From Saccharina japonica (lineage: Eukaryota; Sar; Phaeophyceae; Laminariales; Laminariaceae): a stretch of DNA of 64,000 nt. Shown here one piece after another: positions 10,801 through 20,819 of this stretch. The notes beneath the pieces are model-generated. The model worked only from the letters and a program-made list of their open reading frames with translations, did no database searches and had not been told where the DNA came from. The stretch lies in assembly GCA_008828725.1 (NCBI GenBank), contig MEHQ01001459.1, positions 309,125 to 373,124 on the forward strand, written 5' to 3'. How positions within the stretch are numbered: the stretch's first letter is position 1; each line of letters starts with the position of its first letter. The position numbers and the translations under genes are program-made.

Positions 10801-12207
10801 GTTAGGCTGGCTCCAGGTGTTGCGATCGCTGCTGTCAACCTCCCAGGGGCCTGCCGGAGCTTTGGGTTTGAGAGGTACTGGGAGAAGAAGCAGCTCGATA
10901 TGCGTGCTGATTCAGAGAGGAGACTCGGCGTGGCGAACACCCTGCAGGCCATGTCTGATTGGGTTCTCGCCGACCCCACCGCTACCAACATGGCGGAGTG
11001 TACCGAGTATGTAGCTGGCGCCACAGCAGAGGGTGAGACCGGACTGTTCGCCGAACAGTCTGAGCATGCGTCCTTCCAGATCATGACCCCGACGGCCACA
11101 ATTCGCTTGAGCCATGGCAGGCTGCACCAGCTGCCCATGCGCGATCCCACCGACACGTTTGACCTCCCAGACCACGTCACCTGGCAAATGAACATGGCAA
11201 TCGACCACACCGACCTGGGCCTCGACGCCACGGGCATCCTTGGGGAGACCCTGGTGCCCACTGTCGACTACAACGGCGTCTCGATCATGCAGGGCATGGA
11301 ATGCATCCGCGGCACGCAGGAAGACTGTGAGTATAGCACATTTGTGACATGTTGAGTGTGGGCAAATACTTGGTGCCCGTATGTACGACAACGATACAGT
11401 CGTGATGAGCTTATCCGGCTACGAATGTACGGAAGGTGCAATATATATATGTACCCGCCAAGTTGAAAATTCTTCTGACATCAGGGAATTCGTGCCAGAG
11501 GGAGGACTTGCAAAAGAACAACCACCTTTGTTTCTGTAAATGATACGATGTACACGCTATCAGCACCATGAGGGTGAACACGTCGTATTTCGGGAGGTTC
11601 GCCACTCGGGCACCTTTATGGACCACCCACGAACGGCATCTAAGAGCGCGTGTAAGCTCGACCCGGTGACCGATGATATGCCCTGGAGAGGTTCGGGTCA
11701 AAGAAAGATTCTACAACATGGAAACGCATTCAGCGGGAGTTCTTCAGTATTGAAGCCCCCGTGAGTCCAAACTCTATTTCACGGCCAAACACTACTATAA
11801 GGCATGTCCCCTCGTAGCACGCGCCTCAATCCGCACCAACCAATGCTGGCGGAATTTTACGGGTTTTTGGTTTCAAATGTGGTGGCTGCCGCGGGAATGG
11901 ATGTAAATACTCTCCGAAGAAAGGCCAAAAGGGCTGTAAACGCGGACACGAGGGCTGTCCATACCGCAGCAAAAAGAGCGTTTGTTATGTCCTCCCGTTC
12001 GCAGGGTTTGGAACTCTTCATTGTGTTGGCTATGCACGGGCCGTGATTCATATGTAGCACCAACCTATACCTATACTGTCTGTATTCACTGCTTTTGTAC
12101 CTCGCTCGTTCGCCAACCCGGTGCCCGTCCGTGCGTACCGTTATACATCAGACGCCGTCAAGGGCCCCCTGGACACTGAGTTTGCTCAGGGCCAGCGTCA
12201 CGAATAA
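1795..12207 (+). CDS. Gene A: 3' part of a second LRR / Cys-rich / GDPH protein, paralogue of gene B
   Basis: Exons are 1795-1866, 2669-2749, 3046-3087, 3428-3507, 4240-4317, 6592-6693, 10472-11326 and 12152-12207. Each has a counterpart in gene B with the same boundaries and phases. All lengths are equal except 6592-6693, which has two extra codons. The reading frame is open to a TAA that sits at the same codon as gene B's TAG. The signal peptide and upstream LRR exons lie before the window. The long intron 6694-10471 contains the GC-rich palindromic arrays at 7420-7720 and 8520-8990. Intron 2750-3045 is only 296 nt against 1187 nt in gene B, which has taken a MITE insertion there. As a paralogue it is expected to encode the same kind of secreted LRR protein. 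Nothing inside the visible part suggests it is a pseudogene. Confidence 0.78.
2669..2749 (+). CDS. Gene A LRR exon, 81-nt variant
   Basis: This phase 2-2 exon encodes a 27-residue LRR with core DNALTTLPAGVFEDLGSGT, three residues longer than the usual unit. Donor gtaagt follows. The counterpart 45979-46059 has the same length and is nearly identical. Confidence 0.88.
3046..3087 (+). CDS. Gene A LRR C-cap exon (42 nt)
   Basis: The exon encodes HLDGNPGLQCVPT plus a split Val codon. The final LRR strand followed by one Cys and Pro is a typical start of an LRR C-terminal cap. It is phase 2-2 and flanked by gtcag and gtaagt. The counterpart 47247-47288 differs at two residues. Confidence 0.87.
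3428..3507 (+). CDS. Gene A exon changing phase from 2 to 1, ending in a single Cys
   Basis: The 80-nt exon encodes a Thr/Ser-containing spacer and SYYIEPLPDTAESC. It is conserved with 47657-47736 (YYFIEPLPATAGLC). It switches the gene from phase-2 LRR cassettes to phase-1 Cys-rich cassettes. Another frame of the gene B exon looks like a hydrophobic stretch, but only this frame joins in phase. Confidence 0.75.
4240..4317 (+). CDS. Gene A small Cys-rich exon 1 (78 nt, phase 1-1)
   Basis: It encodes ECTPADVVECEAGTVCSPG and then EGYTC, four cysteines in about 26 residues, an EGF- or EB-like spacing of unknown family. The counterpart 48623-48700 has the same length and four matching cysteines. 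Confidence 0.85.
5940..5990 (+). other. Possible Ser/Thr/Pro linker exon in gene A
   Basis: A stretch ending at a conserved gtgagg donor encodes ATSASVTPLSASIPGET. Gene B has ATPASATSLSTPVPAEK at about 49520-49571 before the same donor sequence. No acceptor giving the required phase is visible in either copy, so the exon is unproven and is left out of both gene models. Confidence 0.35.
6592..6693 (+). CDS. Gene A small Cys-rich exon 2 (102 nt, phase 1-1)
   Basis: The exon follows acceptor gctacag and precedes gtgaga. It encodes ACTEDSQCDMENGESCCLT and a further Cys pair ending AAGAC. The Cys pattern, with a CC pair, is the same as in gene B 50151-50246. Gene A has two extra codons before the last Cys. 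Confidence 0.87.
7420..7720 (+). repeat. GC-rich palindromic minisatellite, block 1
   Basis: About seven degenerate units of roughly 40-50 bp, each of the form GATGGGCCGGGCCG...CGGCCCATC plus an A-rich spacer such as TTGAAAATT. The self-complementary GGCCGCGGCC core recurs. It lies in gene A's intron 6694-10471 and is absent from gene B. Long open frames here are artefacts of repetition. Confidence 0.9.
8075..8300 (+). repeat. 36-39 bp tandem repeat and CTG/CAG-rich tract
   Basis: The motif CCGGGTGTTGCAGCAGCA recurs about four times (8080-8215), followed by a GCTGCTGTTG-rich run. It sits between the two GC-rich blocks in the same intron. The frame it opens (PGVAAACTI-like) is low-complexity and not treated as a gene. 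Confidence 0.8.
8520..8990 (+). repeat. GC-rich palindromic minisatellite, block 2
   Basis: Nine or more units of the same family as 7420-7720, in the same orientation and with the same spacer order (…AAAAATGT then GATGGGCTGGGCCG). The two blocks therefore look like a duplicated array. The right edge folds into GGGCGGCCCGGCCCGGCCC-type palindromes. Confidence 0.9.
10472..11326 (+). CDS. Gene A GDPH domain exon (855 nt): vWD / root-cap-like
   Basis: Acceptor ctcaag and donor gtgagt give an 855-nt exon, phase 1 in and 1 out, opening GDPHMTGFRGQKFDFVG. GDPH followed by F-G-x3-F-x-F-x-G is the typical start of von Willebrand type D domains. The VVSDLPSVHINMRI segment recalls the SD-x-LHINAH motif of plant root-cap/LEA-like proteins. 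Cysteines occur at SSCPVGISPC, GAC and TEC. It matches gene B 52808-53662 at equal length, about 88% residue identity by eye, with differences spread evenly and no gaps. Overlapping open frames on both strands are shadows. Confidence 0.9.
12152..12207 (+). CDS. Gene A terminal exon
   Basis: It follows acceptor catcag and encodes YAVKGPLDTEFAQGQRHE and then TAA. Gene B 54489-54544 has the same length with stop TAG at the same codon. The stop lies inside AATAAA, but use of this as a poly(A) signal is not shown. Confidence 0.85.
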
Positions 12208-14200
12208 ATGCACCGTGGGTATGGACTCCCTTGGCGTCACCGGTTGCATACGCAGCGGGTTTCGGACCGGTTGATCCATACCGACTTCGGGTATGCACAC
12301 CGGAATCCTTCGCTGCCTTGTTTGTTTTGAATTTTCTTTGTCGTTGCATGGTCTGGCGAAACTGGCAAGAATGTCGCCAAGTTAGAACTGAGGCATCTGG
12401 AAGTTCTTTGTTTTGGTTTGTGCTTCGGGGCCGGGTCGAACGGCCCAATCGACGTATATGCGTGGTATATCACCTACGACAATCCTACCAAGGAACCGAC
12501 CTACTGCAGGCGGCCATTTATTTCAGCCGCTCAGAGTCACTCCGCCGAGTGACCTGTACATTTTGTTGTTCACGCTTCTACATGTAGTGGTTTCACGGTA
12601 TGAACCGACGTCAAGGCGGTTTACTAATTGTTGGCAGTGGCGACAAAACAAATGTAATTGTTGTTTTATGGCAAAGAGGCCCCCGCCTGATTCTGCTCTA
12701 AACGCCGCGCCCCATTGGAAATTCGGGGTACCCCCCCCCCCCTACCCGTAGTCGCACCAGCTTTGGACGGTGCTGTTGTAGCATACGCTGGAGTATGTAC
12801 GTATGCATGCATGCGCGACTCGTTCTACGAGAGTGGTAGTCCCAGTGACACTTTTCGCCTGCCTACCTCTAGAAACCCCGGTCGATGCCGTTGAAATGCC
12901 ACCATCGGTCTACAAAATGGTTCACTGTGTACCTGACGTAGGCCATATATTTTCGTACTGATTTTGATGTGTATGTTGTGAGTTGTTGGGGGGGATAGAG
13001 AGCTTTGCCTGTGGGTAACCTCAGAAACAATTGGAGCTACCCCCTACCGTATAGCAGACATGTCGTGCTGGCTATCATTCTTCAGTATCCATTGCCCGAG
13101 ACGAGGCGACTTTGCTAGATTGGCGGAACGGCACACTGAACCAAGGAAGCGTGCTGAGACAGGGGTAACAATGTTTCGACATAATATAAGATGACCCACC
13201 GGGCTCCTTAACCCAGTACCGCTGGAAGTGCCATTCCTCAATCCGTCGAAACAATGGTGGTACAGTAAGTGTTTTGCGACAATATTTGCGATGTGCGTAT
13301 GGATAGGCTTTCTGGTTGTTCATCGGGTTGGGTCTTTCAGATTTTATCTAAACGTTGGTTTTCGGGTGTAATAGCCTCGTAACAAATGAGGCCACTTGTA
13401 CCCAAATCGCAGCGTGGATTGAAGCACCCGTACGAAGCAGGCCGTGAAGAACCGAAAGCAACGCGAAGTGTTTTGAAGAAGCGCCCACGTAAGGATATGT
13501 TCGTCTTTGGCTGGTGGGTTTAACGACGAAGCCGGATGCGCTCCGTGATCGAATTCATTTGTTTGTTTTGGTGATATCCCGAATTGTGTTGGTAATCATG
13601 GAACGCAGTAGGGACACCTTCCCTCGTGATAGGTACTGGATTTGTTTTAGGCAATTGGACTGCAAGCATTGTCACAGCTGTGTTTCCCAGTGGTTACCAC
13701 TGGGATCTCTTGAAGCATTACAAAAAAATAGTCCGTCCGTCCGTCCGTCGCACCTCGCGTACGTACCAAGCGTGACTCTCGAGAACATCGCAACTTTTTC
13801 GAGCTCCCGACAGCGGGCAGTTACCCCCTCTACGACACCGACCACCGATATCCCTCACGGAGTCGCTCGCCCTGAGCCAAGCCCCGCCTCGTGAGGAACT
13901 GTCTGTGTGAAGTTCTCATATTTCACTGGGAGCACCTATTTTTTCTCTTGTTTCACGTTTTTCGCCGAGAAACCCCGAAGCTCTTGCTGCTGCTGCTGCA
14001 GCTGCTTGCTTCAAGAATGGTGTGCTGCTCTGGTCTTGTGTCAGTCGGATGAACACCACAAACCAGGGAGAATGCGAGAGAGTGGATATAGCTACGCCAC
14101 TTCTACGGCACTCCGTCTGCAACACCGACGACTGATAGCCCGCACGGAGCCGCCTGGCCTGCGACCAAGCCCACCTCGTAAGGAGCTACAGGCTGGTTCA
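12208..14200. other. Downstream of gene A, no gene seen
   Basis: Patches up to about 13.66 kb align with gene B's 3' flank to about 56.04 kb, marking the right edge of the duplicated segment. A stretch around 13538-13600 and 55898-55965 keeps an open frame in both copies (ALRDR...ISRIV-VIME) but with many replacement changes, so it is not called coding. Simple tracts (poly-C at 12730, CCGT repeats at 13735) are present. Confidence 0.5.
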
Positions 14201-14230
14201 GGCATATCACCCAATATTCATTCATTGGCG

Positions 14231-14489
14231 AATGTCCACGCCGTTATTTTTAGATATACCCTGAAATTTGGCACACGTGCTTAATGCGCCCTACCCGAGA
14301 CTTTAACGGATGGCTTTTATTTTATTTTTGTCAGATATTGCTCGTTTTGTAATTTTTCGGGAAATTTGGGTCTCGAAAGATCCAAAATTTCCGGCGAAAA
14401 AAAAAAACATTCGTAAAAGGCTCGGGTAGGGCGCATAAAACACGTGTACCAAATTTCAGGGTCTATCTCCAAAAAACGGCGTGGACATT
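14231..14489. repeat. 69-bp-arm inverted repeat (hairpin)
   Basis: The arm 14231-14299 (AATGTCCACGCCGTT ... CTACCCGAG) is complementary to 14421-14489 with about seven mismatches, around a 121-nt spacer. This may be a fold-back element or a MITE with long termini. Confidence 0.8.
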
Positions 14490-14732
14490 TGAACTTTTGT
14501 GCGGTAAAAGTGCAAAAATAGGCGTTGCCTCGTAATTACTTAGTTTCAGTATTTAATCGTTTTTGAGCGTTAAATATGACTTAATATGATCATGCGCAGT
14601 CAGATCTTCGACAATTTGCGTGAAACTTTGTACAAACATGCCTTGGACCACCAGGAAGCGGCTCGTTCAGAAAAAAACATTTCGGGAGAAAACGTGTTGT
14701 CCTACGGAAACGCCTGACTTTTGTTGACCACT

Positions 14733-14882
14733 TTGATCACATGATGAAATAAGAAAATGGAAAAAAAAAATGATCCTTACTTTCATTTTTTTCACTTGGT
14801 TTTGGTAACCCCCCCCTCCCCCCCCCCTAACGAACAAAAAAATTATGTGAGGTGTCGAAAAATAATTTTTTGACCACCCTCG
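14733..14882 (+). repeat. Dispersed 150-bp repeat, copy 1
   Basis: From TGATCACATGATGAAAT to GACCACCCTCG it matches 29399-29540, including the internal A-run, a CACTTGGTTTT motif and a poly-C tract. It is non-coding. Confidence 0.85.
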
Positions 14883-14899
14883 AGTAGTTAGAAAAAAAA

Positions 14900-15780
14900 A
14901 TCATCATCGATCAACATATCCATCCTAGCGGTTATTTTTTGTCGTTTTTTTTTACGCCTTTTTTGTTTCTTTAGGTTTGCTGTATTACAGGTCGCAGCTG
15001 GCATGATTTTGTGGGTTTCGTATTGCCTGACGCATGCTGTCCGGGTTCGAGGCACGGTTGATGAAAGCAGGACGGAGCCGGCAGAAAGGGTAAGAATGTA
15101 CCAAGACCGACAAGAAGGTAGAACCTATATCTATGCTACTATACTGGCACCGCAAACTGCTGCGAATGGCTGTAGGGCGTTTTGGTCGTGCCTCGGATCG
15201 CATGTCCTGTCATTTCGTTCTGAGTGCTTAATCTGTTTATACGTCGGGGTACGACTGTTTCGTTTCCCTCGGTTGTTTCGTGCTGTCTGCCGCGTCTCCG
15301 TCGGGGAGGCAAGGAAACTATGTTTGTGGTTTATATTTGTTGTTTTTCGATTAGTTTTTCTCGTTTGATTTCGAATTATCTCTCTTTCAACGCGTCTCCG
15401 TATGCTGTGTCTGTCGTGCACAGTACAAGGAACTGGCACTGCATGCACATCGAACCTAACCCGGCCTGCCCCGATTCGAGGTGGGCCGCGGAAGCACGCC
15501 AGGTCTGCAACAGCCCATTGGCGCCCACAAGGGCCCTGAGCTGCGGACTGGGTAGAAAAGAACCCTGCGAGGTCTGAGTGAATCTGTCACCGTAAAGATC
15601 TTGTATGGTGGTATTACAGTAATAGTGATGCCATTTGTTTTCTACCCCAACGCCAAGGAGTCCGTCCCCCTGAGAGCAACGCGGGAATACCACTGCAGCA
15701 GCAGAGAGTGCGGTGTGTGCATCCTGGGGAGTGTAGAGGCTGCTCCCCGAGTGGGTACGCATGTGTGACAGGAAGGACGG
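14900..15780. other. Intergenic, no gene seen
   Basis: AT-rich at first, then average composition. Several overlapping frames up to about 137 codons exist on both strands, but none has a recognisable domain, splice pattern or repeat. Confidence 0.4.
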
Positions 15781-15789
15781 GATGTCCAT

Positions 15790-15990
15790 ACCTCACCCAA
15801 AACCAGATTTGATTTTTCTCGAATAAACGTTGTACCCGCGGGTGAAATATTTCATGGGACGAGGATACAGTCGAGCGTATTGCAACACAAGAATGAAATT
15901 CCGACGATTTTTGGAAGAAGAAGCCCTGCCATTCAGAACACGTGTCTGCCAAACCGTGCTAATAATACCTCTATCGTAGCAAGCACGGGT
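15790..15990. repeat. MITE of the GTGCTACGATAGAGG family, degraded copy
   Basis: It ends in CCTCTATCGTAGCA and contains TTGCAACACAAGAATGAAA and TCCGACGATT, shared (some inverted) with copies at 24117, 46254 and 49099. The left terminus is unclear. Confidence 0.55.
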
Positions 15991-16124
15991 CATGGGTTGG
16001 CTGGGACTGCTGCGCCCGGCTAATAGAAACCAAGTCGCGTTCGCACCGCGCTAGATTCGCATAAGATATAAATAAGAGACACAATCAGAATTTGAGGAGG
16101 AGGGGGCGGGCCTTACGTCGGCTG

Positions 16125-16690
16125 GCGAGGAAGTGTGTACGCGAGGTTCGTAAGAGGCAGAAAGAGGCACTCGTGGCAGTAGCGACCTACAATGTGCGCA
16201 CCCTTATTGTACAGGGGAAGAACAAGTGAAGACATTACGAGCGCGTACTGGCTAAGGTCCAAAAACTTGACTGTGACTTCGCGGGCCTGCGGCAAACTCG
16301 AACTGCCGGCAGGACGGCATTCTGCCCTGCTGGTTATCGCGTGTTTTGTACAGATCAGGAGGAAAAGGCTGCGGGGCAGCCATTGTACGGAGCTGGAATG
16401 GCAGTCAAGGAGTGTATATCACGTACGTCTGTGTACACTCACATATTCACGGTCGAATGGCTTCTGTTGATGCGCTCCGATTTGCCTGGAAACTACGAGG
16501 CTGTTGTATTTATTTGTTGCGTACACCCCAGCAGAGAATATCAAAGACACCGAGTTGAAACGTGAATTCTGGCGAAAGCTGGAGGACTTGCTCCGATAGA
16601 TCCCAACAAAAGAGTTGCTGTTTGTACTGATGGATGCCGATGCACAAATACGCCAGACTCTAGGGTGCGGTGATGATCAAAATAGAGTAC
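16125..16690 (+). pseudogene. LINE endonuclease (EEP/AP-endonuclease) relic
   Basis: Translation shows ATYNVRTL, then LDCDFAGLRQTRTAGRT, PAGYRVFCTDQEE, GAGMAVKE and, after a frame change, ELLFVLMDADAQ. These follow the order of the endonuclease/exonuclease/phosphatase domain of non-LTR retrotransposons (NVRTL start, Q-T/E-T strand, GVGLAVKE, and a D-x-N/D-A motif). In-frame stops at 16227 and 16563, a frameshift near 16530 and a stop at 16596 break it. No reverse transcriptase follows, so this is a dead 5' fragment. Confidence 0.75.
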
Positions 16691-16699
16691 TGAGAGCAT

Positions 16700-18460
16700 A
16701 GGGGGGGGGGTGCTACCAACGGCAACGGCACCTGTGACCTCTGCCGTTGGCTACCAATTTGCACGCTAGCTCTCAAAACGTTTTTAGCACACGCAAGGAT
16801 GGAATATCTCTTCATCACAACACGGCACCGGACCAAAGGACCGTACGCGGACTGACAATATCCTAACCCGGCAATCTCATCGGCCTTGCGTACATACTGC
16901 TAAGGGCCCCTTCCGTCGAACAAACAAGAAGGGAGAGGTGTGAGTATTTTGAAACAAACATATTCCATCTGTTATACAGCAGCGATGCTATTTCTTGTAC
17001 AATAACACCATACTCGTATCACTACTCCTTACCGAACACGACAGCTCCAATTTTAATGCTCATACCCGCCCTCGACCAACGTATGGCTCGTTCGTTATGG
17101 TCTCGTTGAGGTGTTGGGACCCTTGCATCTGCAAGGGAGGGCAGGTCTTGCTGTGTTTGCATCACGAAACGAAAGTGTTCAGCAGCAAGAAGTTTGGTCG
17201 TTTCCGAGCTACTGCTGTGTGGTCTCTACACACTGCTCTGGTCGCGTAAAACGCTGCGGACGGTCGTACTCTGGAGGCCCAATTGAGTTCGCGTGCTATT
17301 AAATAGTAATCGGCGTTCTCGTCGAAAAACTGAGTTAACACAGTATCGACAGCCGGAGAACTGCTGTATCAAATTCGGAGTCGTTTTCAAGTACGAGAAG
17401 CTTCTCGTGATGAAAGGTGTCGGATCGATCCGGCTCCTGATACACACATATTACCCATGACCTCTACTCTTTCTTAAACTGGTCACAGGGAGTTCTGAGC
17501 ATTAGCACTAACTGGAAAAGTGATAGATTATATACGGTACGATATAATAGTCTATTTGTTTGTAGAGAGAGAATGACTTTTGTATTAACTTATCAGTAGC
17601 GTGGTCTAGCCCCCCCCCGCCCCCTACTGGAAAGTGCCAGAGACCAATTTGTGCGGTGCAGCGAAACGAGTACACGTTGGAGCTGAGTAGCAGACTGCAC
17701 GAGCACAAGGCACTACCGTAGGCTGGCAGGCTAGTAGCTAGCGCTGTTGTTGTTTTTCCCACCCACCCTATCCCTTTCTTTCGAATGTAGGGGGAACGGA
17801 ATTTCTGCATAAGGTATATATATACCATATATGTATCGTCCTGGTTTGGTTGTTATTTGTTTGTGTTTGGATGGAAGGGATCCCTCGAGGAGCAGGTCAG
17901 GTGGAGCAGGTCGATGGTAGGCACCATTGCAAATCTCGGCCACATCTGAGGCTAGATATGTTTTGGGCTCCGGCCATCCGTTTGCCAAGGGAAACTCGAG
18001 AAATAGAGGTATTGGTGAGGCTCAGATATCTACGCGGCAGGCCGCAGGATGACCTGTCCTGCCAGTGAGTTTCCCTTCCAGGTCACAGAGAATAATAATA
18101 CATGGCAATTCGAAAGAGATACAAAAATTATATATGTTTTCGGTAGAGAGTCATGAAAAGTTGAAATTGTACGAGAAATTGTAATGCTGTCGTATTGCAA
18201 CTGAAAAACAAAAGATTTTTGTAAGAATGCAGTGGTCTTCATTATTATGGCCGAAGGGGCCCCTTTGAGTCGTCTTTCGGCCTCCGCTCAACGCCAAGGC
18301 TGGCTCAGACAACAGCAATGCACGGCCGCCCCGATATTCTAGCAGTATAACCACGGAGGATGCTATTCATAAGGTTGTAGAGTCGGGAGTTGGAGTCCAT
18401 TGAGATTGTGATTACCTTTTGACACCAAACTGTCGAGAGAGCCTATTATAGCGTGAGTAG
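16700..18460. other. Intergenic, no gene seen
   Basis: It holds poly-G and poly-C tracts (16702, 17610) and an AT-rich palindrome near 17814-17832 (ATATATAC type). Open frames are short and match nothing I know. Confidence 0.4.
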
Positions 18461-18469
18461 GTTTGACCA

Positions 18470-18665
18470 TAGTCGGCGAGGGAAGAAAGCGCTGAACACG
18501 TAGTTCTCGCGATGAAAACGCAACGAACGTGTTTTATAACGTAGTGGGGAGTGAGTAGGAAGGTAGAAGACCCTACTTACTTTTTAGTGACCTCGGATTT
18601 TGGCTTCGACTAAAATACGAGGTAGAGAGAAACCAAGGACGAAGATACTACAAAAACTTGGAAAA
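18470..18665 (+). repeat. SINE body, diverged copy
   Basis: It carries GGCGAGGGAAGAAAGCGCTGA, TCGCGATGAAAACGC, GTAGTGGGGAG, GTGACCTCGGATTTTG and CGACTA...GGTAGAGAG in the same order as the SINE copies at 28195 and 29655. The tRNA-like head is missing or too diverged. Confidence 0.6.
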
Positions 18666-19404
18666 CAAAAAAAAACGTAAGCAGAGCAGACAATGCAATA
18701 CTAATAAGGATGTGGATTCAGCGTGTGTACCAGCTCGTAGCTGGTGTGTACGCTGTAGGCTCGCTCGCTGAAGACCAGTCAAGACACAACCTACATTTGA
18801 GAGTGAACGCTTAAGTCGCTGTTAGGCAAACTTGTATGAACGCTTCAATAGAAGAGAAGACTCCAGGCCAACAATGTTGATTAATGTATGTGCTCAAAAG
18901 CGAGGCTGATGATGAGCAAAAGAAGAGGAGTGAGAGGGTGGGCGTGCAAACCTTTGCACGCCTCCTGCTCCCTAGATGATCTTGAGGATCACGAACAGCA
19001 ACATACACAACGATCTTGGATCGCAAACATCAACATTCCTTTGCTACGATAGCTTGCGCCAGAGGACGCAACAACAATCGTGAGTGATCTTGTACGCAGT
19101 CTCTATACGTACGGTAATACCTGCTGTACGACACAGAGCAACCAAATCACATACGACATACGACAGCCTATCAATTATTCCGCATCGTGTTTACTTGACG
19201 GAATGTTGTTGCACACGTAGATACTGAGCAACTAAACCACTGACGATATAGTACGGTAGACACCAGGTGCGATAATGGATAACTTGTCCTGCGTACCTTT
19301 ACTGGCTTGATTGATAATGAACTCTGATTGGCCACTACTCGGTATCTCGAGGATCCAACTCTTGAGCATAATGAACTATGCATACTACTGATTATTACTC
19401 CGTG

Positions 19405-20532
19405 TTATCGAGTGACGACAAANCGGGGAGAAGTCAGCTGGTCACAGGTTTCAGGAAAATTCATATGATTTTCCCGACCTTGTGAGAGCTGACAGGTCCT
19501 TGTCACGGTGACAGCAGTGGCCTCCACTGACGAGGGTTCGAGAACCAACATCGGTGGGGTGTGACTGCTGCTGCCCTGGCTCACGGCGATAGCGTCGGGG
19601 GTCACTGGCCCGAGGGCTGACACGAGCAAGACGCTATCGCGGGGGCTAGAGAGCAAAGCGCGCTCGGACTCGAATGCTTGATTCGGAGGCGAGCGGGCTG
19701 TGGTGTGTGGTGATTTTTCGCGGTTTTGGTGCGATTGGTCACCATCCAACGATTCGCCATCGATCACGCGTTGCAGCGTGAACGGTGTCGTCAGAGAGAC
19801 GTCCACGGCTACAGCTGCAACATCATGCAGACCTGGCCGTGGCGTCGGGGTGGCATTCGCCATGTGAGTAGTGGCAGGCTCACTTGAGGAACAGGTCAGC
19901 ATGTCTATCACATAGTGCGCGTACAGCTGCAGTCAGATACTGGATACGAAAGAGAATCCGAGGTGGAATAATCTATACTGATCCCAGTATTCGCAGGGCC
20001 TCAGAGCAGGTCAACATACTCGATGCTGATACGAGCTGGGACATGATACGAGTACATACTTGTACAAAATACATACTCGTACTGCTGTCTAAATCCGACG
20101 CAATGCCAGCACGGGGCTGTGTCAACAGTACTGCACGAGACTGTAGCTACGCCAGCGCTCGAGCCTGGAGCTACATCAACACGTACGGCTGGGGGGGGGG
20201 TCAGGCCGGGGTCGAGCGAAGGGGCAGCAGCGCGCTCGCAAGCGGAAGGGATTGTGCTCAAATCGAGCGAGCCTGGGAAGGCTGTGGGAGCTGTCTACCA
20301 GGCCAAATTTGCGAGTTACGTCTCGAATTTCGGTCAGGTGGTCGAGCAAGTCAGGGCTACGACCTGTCAGAAGGCGTGGTGCTTCTGCAGGTGCGACGAA
20401 GCTATCATCGCTACTGTTGTCGAAGCCGGTCCCTAATGGAGCTGCGACCACTACCGCGTCTGGGCAAGGCTCGTGGGATACGACGGATGCTTGCATGTCC
20501 GAAGGAGAAACCTCATCGTCAGAGGAGCTCAT
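19405..20532 (-). pseudogene. Possible gag-like reading frames of a minus-strand retroelement
   Basis: From 20532 leftwards an acidic Ser-rich start (MSSSDDEVSPSDMQ) reads to about 20176. A second frame covers 20261-20001 past a G-run, and a third (168 codons, Ser/Thr/Pro-rich) reads 19911-19405 across an ambiguous base N at 19423. The block begins about 180 nt inside the dispersed repeat edge at 20713, as a gag would sit inside an LTR. No nucleic-acid-binding, protease or polymerase motif is visible, so the assignment is weak. Confidence 0.3.
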
Positions 20533-20712
20533 CGAGAAAATCCGGGATGAGGGAAAAAAAACAAAAATCAGCTGTATTTACTCGTACGTACGGAAAACGA
20601 GAAAAATCGAGGGAAAAATAAGCAAGGGATACTGCCGAGCGTATGCAAAGTCAAGCTCGCAAAGAGAGCAACCAAGCGCGATCGAGTCTCACGTGTTGCC
20701 GACGACGCCATG

Positions 20713-20812
20713 TATAAACGTATTACTGCCCTGGGGAGGTTAGGTACGTAGCTACAAATGCGGTATGGGGCAAGCCCGACTACCGTGCAGGTTTGAGACG
20801 AGACGCAACTCA
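20713..20812 (-). repeat. Dispersed repeat identical to the window end; LTR candidate
   Basis: These 100 bases are identical to 63901-64000, where the window ends, so the true repeat is longer. Similarity starts abruptly at TATAAACG in both places. Read on the minus strand, this copy is followed by TGGCGTCGTCGGCAAC, which could be a primer-binding site, and then by a gag-like frame. The copy at 63901 instead abuts a minisatellite. This fits a 5' LTR here and a 3' LTR edge there, but it is an inference. Confidence 0.6.
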
Positions 20813-20819
20813 ATTACTC

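Noticed and set aside
10617..11261. 214-codon minus-strand frame opposite the gene A GDPH exon (and 53119-53724 opposite gene B)
   Set aside because: Shadow of a conserved coding exon; the plus frame has the motifs, splice sites and matched paralogue.
11804..12046. 80-codon frame in gene A's last intron
   Set aside because: The aligned part of gene B (about 54160-54350) is disrupted, so it is intron.
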